From a virus, in IMG/VR virus record IMGVR_UViG_3300031963_000535, positions 1 through 33,993 of that record: a stretch of 33,993 nucleotides of DNA; one strand, written 5' to 3'. Both the position numbers and the translations under genes were made by a program. The first letter of the stretch is position 1, and each line of letters begins with the position of its first letter. The notes under the pieces were generated by a model. The model ran no database searches and was not told where the DNA came from. It worked only from the letters and a program-made list of their open reading frames with translations. Shown piece by piece: positions 1 through 4,482 of this stretch.

Positions 1-119
1 TTACTGCAGTTGTTGTAAGAATCCAACTCACGTTGAATCTCAACAGCATTTTGATTACACAAGTTAGATATTGATTGTGCTTGGGACATGCTTAAACCCT
101 TAGTAGATAAATTTCTCAT
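1..119 (-). CDS. N-terminal part of an unrecognised phage protein (runs off the window)
   Basis: An open frame starts at ATG 119 and continues leftward through position 1, giving 39 codons with no stop. It begins MRNLSTKGLSMSQAQS and goes on with ISNLCNQNAVEIQ. It is too short for the usual ORF length cut-off because the window ends inside it. The N-terminus looks helical and the KGLSMSQAQSISNLCNQ stretch feels familiar from Bacteroidota phage proteins, but I cannot attach a function. The start is supported by an A-rich leader (AAAACAA just before ATG) and by a CCTGAG-N14-GCTCA element about 53 nt upstream, the same arrangement as for the gene at 205-1005. Confidence 0.6.
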   Translation of the reverse strand, partial: MRNLSTKGLSMSQAQSISNLCNQNAVEIQRELDSYNNCS

Positions 120-171
120 TTGTTTTGTTTTTTGAGAGTTAATAAATAAATTGATTTTTAAGTTGAAAAAG

Positions 172-196
172 TGAGCACTTTATTGTCATACTCAGG
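172..196 (-). promoter_or_regulatory. CCTGAG-N14-GCTCA element, copy A
   Basis: On the leftward strand this reads CCTGAG, 14 nt, GCTCA. It lies between the stop of the gene at 205-1005 and the start at 119. Two other copies (1046-1070 and 1428-1452) have exactly the same spacing. The outer TGAG/CTCA bases can form a short stem and a T-run follows, so it could be a promoter, an operator or a weak terminator. The fixed spacing favours protein recognition. Confidence 0.5.
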
Positions 197-204
197 ACAT
201 AGAG

Positions 205-1005
205 TTAAAATGGGAGTTCCATAAAAAGAGAATCAAGTTCATCATCCCAGTATCTACCTGCAAATGAATGTATTTCTTTAGTAGGAAATACTTTCTTTGC
301 ACATGCAGTAGCTATTGCATCATCATACACACCATAATCACCTGATTTAGAATATAAAATCACATAATCACCAATGATTTTAATCCAACCACCATTGACA
401 GTATACCAATCATCTGCTCTAAAGATGCTACTGATATCACTGTGACCATTAGATACAAATCCATATGGGTCCCAACGGAATCTAAATTCTGTTTCATATG
501 CATCTGTTTGTATAATGAATTTAATACCCTTGTGATTCTGAAAATTACTGAAGTCAAGATTCTGAGAATATACTTCAGATGCAATATTTCTCATTTTATT
601 TTTTGTAGTATCAAGCTCATTACATTTATCTCTCCACCATTTTTCATATTCATCTTTGGTAGGTTCATCAGTTTCAAATGGTATATCTTGATAATCATCT
701 GATTCTTCTACAACAACTGATTGTTGTGCTTTAACTGCATCTTGAATCATACCTAATCTAACAGCTAGAGTTAGTATTTGATTCTCTTGTTCAACTTGTA
801 TTTTATATTTATCAGGTTGAACAACTGATAAAAATGTATCCATTTTTTCTTTGGGTACATTAAAGTTCCAATTACCACCGGCAAATGATTTAAAATCAGA
901 TACTGGTACTTGAAACACATTATGTTTGGTAGATAATGTAATTGTATCTCTACCATATGTCTCTACTTCATAGAGACCTTGTCTTGAGTTTAAATGAATT
1001 TTCAT
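205..1005 (-). CDS. Hypothetical protein, 266 aa
   Basis: I do not recognise a family. The N-terminal ~80 residues look like a small beta-rich domain (alternating hydrophobics in MKIHLNSRQGLYEVETY). An acidic linker around residues 97-115 (EESDDYQDIPFETDEPTKDE) follows, then a Trp/Tyr/Asp-rich C-terminal half with WWRDK, FRFRWDPYG and YTVNGGWIKI stretches. No catalytic motif, signal peptide or membrane segment is visible. The start ATG at 1005 has an A/T-rich leader and follows a CCTGAG-N14-GCTCA element 41 nt upstream. It is the longest gene of the leftward arm in this window and appears to be transcribed on its own. Confidence 0.85.
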   Translation of the reverse strand: MKIHLNSRQGLYEVETYGRDTITLSTKHNVFQVPVSDFKSFAGGNWNFNVPKEKMDTFLSVVQPDKYKIQVEQENQILTLAVRLGMIQDAVKAQQSVVVEESDDYQDIPFETDEPTKDEYEKWWRDKCNELDTTKNKMRNIASEVYSQNLDFSNFQNHKGIKFIIQTDAYETEFRFRWDPYGFVSNGHSDISSIFRADDWYTVNGGWIKIIGDYVILYSKSGDYGVYDDAIATACAKKVFPTKEIHSFAGRYWDDELDSLFMELPF

Positions 1006-1045
1006 TTTAAGTTTATTTATAAGTGATTAATTAAGTTTAAAAAAA

Positions 1046-1070
1046 TGAGCCTTTTGTCTACATGCTCAGG
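1046..1070 (-). promoter_or_regulatory. CCTGAG-N14-GCTCA element, copy B
   Basis: Leftward reading: CCTGAG (1070-1065), 14 nt, GCTCA (1050-1046), then seven T. It sits 41 nt upstream of the ATG at 1005. Here the TGAGC/GCTCA arms are perfectly complementary, so a weak hairpin plus T-run is also possible. Same spacing as copies A and C. Confidence 0.5.
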
Positions 1071-1425
1071 TATACGCAGAATATCACTGCCTTTCTATTG
1101 TATCTTAATCAGAAGCAGGACTTTCACCTGCTGACCTCTCAGTTTTTCTTATGTTGACTAGACATAAGTGTATACTAGTCAGTTATACTGCTGAGTGAGA
1201 ACTTTCTTCTCTATCTGATTATTGGTACTCTCACAAGGTTGCAACCCTTGACATACATCCATCACGGAGCATCATAAGCTCAATGGTAGTATGTTATCCT
1301 GCTTGGATGAGAGTAAATAACTGCTATTAATGGTTTCTGTTTAACTGTTTTGCTTCACCATTTCTTATTGTATTATAACTGATTTTTACAGTTGACTCTT
1401 TCATGTCTTTAATAATACAATAGGC
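1071..1425 (-). ncRNA. Candidate structured non-coding RNA region A
   Basis: This 355-nt gap has no convincing ORF on either strand but many perfect helices. They are AGCAGG/CCTGCT (1114-1119 with 1127-1132, 7-nt loop), CTTATGT/ACATAAG (1148-1154 with 1162-1168), GTATA/TATAC (1170-1174 with 1184-1188), CAAGG/CCTTG (1234-1238 with 1246-1250, loop TTGCAAC) and an 11-bp stem TATTGTATTAT/ATAATACAATA (1366-1376 with 1412-1422). The loops at 1155-1161 and 1175-1181 are perfectly complementary (TGACTAG/CTAGTCA), a kissing-loop arrangement. Leftward strand is assumed because the flanking genes run leftward and copy C of the CCTGAG-N14-GCTCA element lies just upstream. Covariation has not been tested. 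Confidence 0.5.
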
Positions 1426-1427
1426 AG

Positions 1428-1452
1428 TGAGCAGTTTTATATCCTACTCAGG
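1428..1452 (-). promoter_or_regulatory. CCTGAG-N14-GCTCA element, copy C
   Basis: Leftward reading: CCTGAG (1452-1447), 14 nt, GCTCA (1432-1428). It lies directly downstream of the stop of the small membrane protein gene (1462) and directly upstream of structured region A rather than of an ORF. If the element is a promoter, this copy would drive a non-coding transcript. Confidence 0.5.
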
Positions 1453-1461
1453 ATAGTATGG

Positions 1462-1614
1462 TTACTTGCTAACCAATACGGGAGCAAGCATAGCTGCCCA
1501 GAATAATGACATCATACCTACAGAAGCAAGTATGTTGCTTCCCATAGACATAAGTAACCCGGAAAATGTTCCTAACAAAAGAACAACAAAGATATATGGC
1601 ATATAATTCTTCAT
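1462..1614 (-). CDS. Small membrane protein, 50 aa
   Basis: I choose ATG 1614 (MKNYMPYIFVVLLLGTFSG) over the upstream in-frame start at 1698, because the longer version would overlap nearly all of the 44-aa gene at 1619-1753 in another frame. With this start the gene begins 4 nt after that stop, as in a tight operon. The protein is almost entirely hydrophobic: one segment spans residues ~6-22 and a second ~26-48 (ASVGMMSLFWAAMLAPVLV), ending in SK. It is likely an inner-membrane micro-protein, perhaps for superinfection exclusion or membrane remodelling, but nothing assigns a function. Confidence 0.6.
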   Translation of the reverse strand: MKNYMPYIFVVLLLGTFSGLLMSMGSNILASVGMMSLFWAAMLAPVLVSK

Positions 1615-1618
1615 AGTC

Positions 1619-1753
1619 TTACAGATTAATGATGAATTCAGGAACATTATCTTTACCAAGTATTCTTTTAATAGTTTTACCATTAGAATACTTAACATAT
1701 TGTACCTTGGTTAAATTACCTTGGAACAATTCAATCATAGTTTTAACAATCAT
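1619..1753 (-). CDS. Small hypothetical protein, 44 aa
   Basis: An ORF below the usual length cut-off, MIVKTMIELFQGNLTKVQYV then KYSNGKTIKRILGKDNV and a stop. It has a soluble, mixed alpha/beta look with a basic patch (KTIKR). The start ATG at 1753 is preceded by an A-rich leader. It is followed after 4 nt by the membrane micro-protein gene, so the two probably share a transcript. It sits between the two structured non-coding segments. Support comes from the clean frame, spacing and leader only. Confidence 0.5.
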   Translation of the reverse strand: MIVKTMIELFQGNLTKVQYVKYSNGKTIKRILGKDNVPEFIINL

Positions 1754-1769
1754 AACTTAATTTTTTTAG

Positions 1770-2275
1770 TTTGAGGACTTGCCTGTGCTAGGTACACAGG
1801 ACTTGATTGTTAGTAATAATAATAATATTGATTGTGCTCAATATTTAAACAACTGTACAAGACACATATGGTTTCCTAGGCCATAGAGAAGGATCGCTGA
1901 ATCCTTATTCTTGTAAGTAAACTGAATTCCACTTCAGTCAGCTGTATTCTCCCAAGTGGAATCTTGTGAAGGAGAATAGATAATCATATAACATGAGACT
2001 AATAAGTTCTCATGATAATGATAGTTTAAATTAAACTCACATAGCTTTATCAATACTATGTGTAAAATACCTGATTTTTAAGTCTGCACTAACTTTGGAT
2101 TCATATCACTGCAAATGATATGTCAGTACTATACTCTCTTTGCAGGAGAAATATAGAACCCAATAGTAGCCCCACAGGTTTGTCACTGTTTACTAACAGT
2201 AATGAACTTTGCTTGACATCAACAACCCCCTCAAGTATTGCTACTTGTATGTAAACCGCATAGAGTGCAAAGGTT
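1770..2275 (-). ncRNA. Candidate large structured non-coding RNA, region B
   Basis: About 500 nt with no plausible ORF but a near-continuous series of perfect helices. They include CCTGTG/CACAGG (1782-1800), AATATTGA/TCAATATT (1824-1845), a three-way junction closed by TACAAGA/TCTTGTA (1856-1915), a pseudoknot or kissing pair (1921-1978), CATGAGA/TCTCATG (1992-2014), CACATAG/CTATGTG (2038-2062), CATATCA/TGATATG (2102-2122), CTATA-TCTC/GAGA-TATAG (2129-2156) and a domain closed by AGTAGC/GCTACT (2165-2245). Loops 2109-2115 and 2139-2145 are complementary over all 7 nt. Kissing loops, pseudoknots and proximity to a tRNA-like sequence recall large phage RNAs such as ROOL and GOLLD. I cannot match it to either. 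Strand is inferred from the flanking genes. Confidence 0.55.
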
Positions 2276-2316
2276 AAAAACTCCCCCTCGGTTATTTACA
2301 GTTGATGTACTAATAA

Positions 2317-2562
2317 TTAAAGATTATCCTTACAGATAATGCTATCAAGGTCACTATATGTACCTTGATAAACATTACCATGTAAAGATTCAACTTTAAT
2401 GCTGTCTTCAGACACTTCAAGAAAGTATTCAGTCTTGATGTGCTGAGAGGCTTTCCCGGGAGTTTCTTTCTTTACAATAACATGTAATACTATATGTATA
2501 AGTACGCAGAAAGAAACAGCTCCAAGTATAAAGCCTATAAGGAATGAATCTCTATTACTCAT
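2317..2562 (-). CDS. Small membrane-anchored protein, 81 aa
   Basis: The N-terminus MSNRDSFLIGFILGAVSFCV leads into one hydrophobic segment (residues ~7-30) followed by a basic KKE. A ~50-residue soluble tail then follows (YFLEVSEDSIKVESLHGN, YQGTYSDLDSI). It is a single-pass protein with the tail probably cytoplasmic if the positive-inside rule holds. The start codon overlaps the upstream stop (ATGA, 2559-2562), indicating translational coupling with the 62-aa gene. Function unknown. A CCCCCTC run lies just beyond the stop, ahead of structured region B. Confidence 0.75.
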   Translation of the reverse strand: MSNRDSFLIGFILGAVSFCVLIHIVLHVIVKKETPGKASQHIKTEYFLEVSEDSIKVESLHGNVYQGTYSDLDSIICKDNL

Positions 2563-2747
2563 GGTGCAAGAGAATAATCAGGTACAGGTGCATCAGTTAG
2601 AACAACTACTAATCCTACCGCAGGATGTGTGTATCTATTAACTTCCCGGAAGCCTTGTTTCTCTTGCTCTAGTATAAGAGCTTCAATAGAAGTATTAAGC
2701 TGTAAAGCATAATCTTCTGTAATGGTAATTCTATTAACAGAATTCAT
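2559..2747 (-). CDS. Small protein with an SsrA-like C-terminus, 62 aa
   Basis: MNSVNRITITEDYALQLNTS starts the protein, and a helical stretch (IEALILEQEKQGFREV) is followed by a beta-like segment (VGLVVVLTD). It has the appearance of a compact alpha/beta protein, as in small sporadic phage regulators. The last seven residues, PDYSLAP, resemble the tmRNA degradation tag ending (YALAA) and also the end of the protein at 4129-4443 (NDDYALAP). This could affect ClpXP-mediated turnover, which is an inference. It is translationally coupled to the next gene by an ATGA overlap. The leader before ATG 2747 is AT-rich. Confidence 0.7.
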   Translation of the reverse strand: MNSVNRITITEDYALQLNTSIEALILEQEKQGFREVNRYTHPAVGLVVVLTDAPVPDYSLAP

Positions 2748-2759
2748 ATATATGTGTTT

Positions 2760-3130
2760 AGTTGGTTACACAATTAGGTTTAGCTATATAAAATCTATAT
2801 AATACTAAAGTATTATAATACAATAATACAAGATAAGTAGAAGGTATAAAGTAGTAAGTAGTAACAATATACATAACATACAGATATATACATACTTATT
2901 TCCGCATTTTGTAACTATCTGATTATCAATACTAAAGTCTACTTGCTACACACGGTGGAGACAAAAGATTTTAATCAAAAAGTTAGAAACCTGAAACCTG
3001 ATACATGCAAGTAGCAAGTATATTTCCCTATACTTTGAGCCTATTAACTGTAAAATTTAAAACACAATGTTTAAAATAACTACATATTACTTGTATGTTT
3101 CTTGTATTAGCACTCTATAAAGAGTGCAAT
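2760..3130 (-). ncRNA. ORF-free stretch with long inverted repeats (candidate RNA C or long leader)
   Basis: No credible ORF lies in these ~370 nt. Seen directly: a hairpin GCACTCT/AGAGTGC with a 4-nt loop (3110-3127) immediately downstream of TTCTAGCCC element 1; a perfect 10-bp pair TACTTGCTAC/GTAGCAAGTA (2940-2949 with 3011-3020); a 9-bp palindrome TATAATACT-AA-AGTATTATA (2798-2817); and tandem AAACCTG repeats around 2988-3000. Positions 3002-3017 are complementary to 2238-2253 in region B over 16 nt with one wobble. It could be an independent RNA or a long structured leader of the gene starting at 2747. Confidence 0.35.
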
Positions 3131-3138
3131 AGCAAACT

Positions 3139-3154
3139 ATGTTACGGGCTAGAA
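3139..3154 (-). promoter_or_regulatory. TTCTAGCCC-NN-AACAT element 1
   Basis: Leftward reading TTCTAGCCCGTAACAT. It follows the terminator of the gene at 3232-3747. Unlike elements 2-5, it has no start codon within 50 nt; instead a 7-bp hairpin and an ORF-free stretch follow. Confidence 0.5.
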
Positions 3155-3177
3155 GAAAGAGGGTTATGTTTCAGGTT

Positions 3178-3216
3178 TGAAAAAATAAAAGAGTAACCAC
3201 GTTAGTGGCTACTCTT
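3178..3216 (-). terminator. Intrinsic terminator of the 171-aa protein gene
   Basis: A 12-bp stem (3189-3200 with 3205-3216) has a 4-nt loop. On the leftward strand it contains one G.U pair that would be an A.C mismatch on the other strand, and it is followed leftward by a T-rich tail (TTTTATTTTTTC). Both facts support leftward transcription. Confidence 0.85.
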
Positions 3217-3231
3217 ATTATTTTGCTAAGG

Positions 3232-3747
3232 CTACTTGTTAGTCTTAGCTGTTTTGGGAGCTGTTGTTTCAACAGTTTCCAAATTTGCTTCTTCAGAAGC
3301 ATCTGCAGTGAAGTCCTCTTCACTATCATCTTCTTCATCAAGCAAGCTTGATGCAGATGATGACACAGGTGTGCTATCAGCATACCTTTTTGCAGACTCG
3401 GCTGCAATTGCCTGACCTAAGTCAGCACCGAGGCTCTTGGCAACAAGAGCATCAAATTGCAGTTCTGACTTGTCTAAAGTCCAAGAACCTGCATTGTCAC
3501 CCATTTGTACTTGATACAAAGGGTGCCACATATTCTTGCCCGGTAACGGGTAAGAAGTGAAATAAAGTGGAACTTTATTTCCATTACTCAGGATGAGCTT
3601 GCCATCCGGAGTAGATTTGAAAACAGGTTCGCTGTTTTTAAAGTTGTTAGCAACGTAAGATGCTAACTCAGTTGAAGTGCCACGCACTTCATAGATGGCT
3701 AAGGTTCCACCTTTGCCAACTTTTAGAAATTTTGCTTGTAAAGCCAT
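3232..3747 (-). CDS. Hypothetical protein with an acidic C-terminal tail, 171 aa
   Basis: Residues ~1-115 look like a compact beta-rich domain (MALQAKFLKVGKGGTLAIYE, then VPLYFTSYPLPGKNMWHPLY and VQMGDNAGSWTLDKSELQ). It is followed by a Ser/Ala-rich linker and a very acidic stretch at ~140-160 (LDEEDDSEEDFTADASEE) before a KTAKTNK end. A folded domain with an acidic tail is reminiscent of phage single-stranded-DNA-binding or DNA-mimic proteins, but no family motif is visible, so that is speculation. It is a monocistronic cassette: TTCTAGCCC element 2 lies about 40 nt upstream and a strong terminator follows. The start at 3747 is supported by the leader and by the MALQ N-terminus. Confidence 0.85.
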   Translation of the reverse strand: MALQAKFLKVGKGGTLAIYEVRGTSTELASYVANNFKNSEPVFKSTPDGKLILSNGNKVPLYFTSYPLPGKNMWHPLYQVQMGDNAGSWTLDKSELQFDALVAKSLGADLGQAIAAESAKRYADSTPVSSSASSLLDEEDDSEEDFTADASEEANLETVETTAPKTAKTNK

Positions 3748-3778
3748 AATTTATAAAATTTAATTGATTTATCAATTT

Positions 3779-3795
3779 ATGTTAAGGGCTAGAAT
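3779..3795 (-). promoter_or_regulatory. TTCTAGCCC-NN-AACAT element 2
   Basis: Leftward reading TTCTAGCCCTTAACAT, about 40 nt before ATG 3747 and directly after the terminator of the previous gene. An AT-rich small hairpin (TTGAT/ATCAA) lies between the element and the start. Confidence 0.6.
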
Positions 3796-3802
3796 AAAAG
3801 GG

Positions 3803-3830
3803 AAAAAAAGAAGAGTTAGAATAACTCTTC
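3803..3830 (-). terminator. Intrinsic terminator of the 63-aa protein gene
   Basis: A perfect 9-bp stem GAAGAGTTA/TAACTCTTC (3810-3818 with 3822-3830) with a 3-nt loop is followed leftward by seven T. A second GAAGAGTTA copy at 3832-3840 offers a competing pairing. Confidence 0.85.
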
Positions 3831-3847
3831 AGAAGAGTTAGAGGATG

Positions 3848-4039
3848 TTAATCCTCTAAGTCTTCGTTATAATGGAATGAGCCTGTCTCAATCCATTCTA
3901 GAACTTCGCCTGCATAGGCATGTTCTATACATGTACCATCTTCTAAGAAGATTGTATATGTTTCTCTCCCCTCATGTTCATCTTGAGGGGTCACTGTGCC
4001 TGTTAACAGGTATAGTGCAAAAATTAATTTTGTTAGCAT
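3848..4039 (-). CDS. Small putative exported protein, 63 aa
   Basis: The N-terminus MLTKLIFALYLLTGTVTPQD has a Lys followed by a ~12-residue hydrophobic core and small residues, compatible with a signal peptide or membrane anchor. The rest is strongly acidic (DEHEGRETYTIFLEDGTCIE, then AYAGEVLEWIETG and a NEDLED end). Function unknown. An exported acidic micro-protein in a leftward accessory arm could modify the host envelope, but nothing proves this. The gene has its own upstream TTCTAGCCC element and its own terminator. Confidence 0.75.
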   Translation of the reverse strand: MLTKLIFALYLLTGTVTPQDEHEGRETYTIFLEDGTCIEHAYAGEVLEWIETGSFHYNEDLED

Positions 4040-4074
4040 AATAAAATTGATTTACTTAAAATGATTTCATTTTA

Positions 4075-4091
4075 AGTTAAGGGCTAGAAAG
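4075..4091 (-). promoter_or_regulatory. TTCTAGCCC-NN-AACTT element 3
   Basis: Leftward reading TTCTAGCCCTTAACTT, about 43 nt before ATG 4039. It is followed by a perfect 9-bp AT-rich hairpin, TTAAAATGA-AA-TCATTTTAA, in the leader. Confidence 0.6.
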
Positions 4092-4098
4092 AAAGGGA

Positions 4099-4123
4099 AA
4101 AAGAAAGGGATAAAATCCCTTTT
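4099..4123 (-). terminator. Intrinsic terminator of the 104-aa protein gene
   Basis: Stem AAAGGGAT/ATCCCTTT (4105-4112 with 4116-4123) with a 3-nt loop, followed leftward by TTTCTTTTT. It is nearly identical to the terminator at 4483-4505. Confidence 0.85.
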
Positions 4124-4128
4124 GATGA

Positions 4129-4443
4129 TTATGGTGCTAAAGCATAATCATCATTAATGGCCTTGGCCATTCTATTCTCATAACTTTTGTCTGCAAGGCA
4201 ATAGATATGAGAATCAATATGTATGCAAGTTATTTCCTTGGAAATAAGTTCATACATTTGGTCAAAAGTCTTTTTGGACAATGTTGTCCAACAAAGACTG
4301 TTTATCTGTTGAATACCATTGTATTCATCTGATAATAGGGGCATTAAGACTTTGGTGGAGCCACAGTCTAATATGGCCATTGATGCCTGTGGAACTTCAG
4401 TTATCACAGGAATAGTTTTTGACAGGTCAAAAAGTGTTTTCAT
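4129..4443 (-). CDS. Hypothetical protein with an SsrA-like C-terminus, 104 aa
   Basis: The family is not recognised. The sequence starts MKTLFDLSKTIPVITEVPQA, has a possible beta segment (STKVLMPLLSDEYNG) and a helical middle (KKTFDQMYELISKEI). The C-terminal eight residues are NDDYALAP, very close to the tmRNA tag consensus (ANDENYALAA) but ending in Pro. The 62-aa protein at 2559-2747 ends similarly in PDYSLAP. Monocistronic: TTCTAGCCC element 4 lies ~29 nt upstream, and a terminator starts within a few nt of the stop. Confidence 0.8.
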   Translation of the reverse strand: MKTLFDLSKTIPVITEVPQASMAILDCGSTKVLMPLLSDEYNGIQQINSLCWTTLSKKTFDQMYELISKEITCIHIDSHIYCLADKSYENRMAKAINDDYALAP

Positions 4444-4462
4444 AACAATAAATTTATTTATG

Positions 4463-4481
4463 TTATGTTCTGGGCTAGAAA
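4463..4481 (-). promoter_or_regulatory. TTCTAGCCC-NN-AACAT element 4
   Basis: Leftward reading TTCTAGCCCAGAACAT, about 29 nt upstream of ATG 4443 and immediately after a terminator T-run. Confidence 0.6.
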
Positions 4482-4482
4482 G

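Noticed and set aside
1462-1698. Longer 78-aa version of the small membrane protein starting at 1698
   Set aside because: It would overlap most of the 44-aa ORF at 1619-1753 and its extra N-terminus is unrelated. The ATG at 1614 gives operon-like spacing.
1939-2260. CRISPR array
   Set aside because: The repeated features are inverted (hairpins), not regularly spaced direct repeats with unique spacers. No array is seen anywhere in the window.
1071-2275. tmRNA gene, suggested by pseudoknots, an ACCA end and SsrA-like protein ends nearby
   Set aside because: No T-arm or G.U acceptor typical of tmRNA, and no tag-encoding reading frame ending in YALAA, could be found. The SsrA-like ends belong to separate protein genes.
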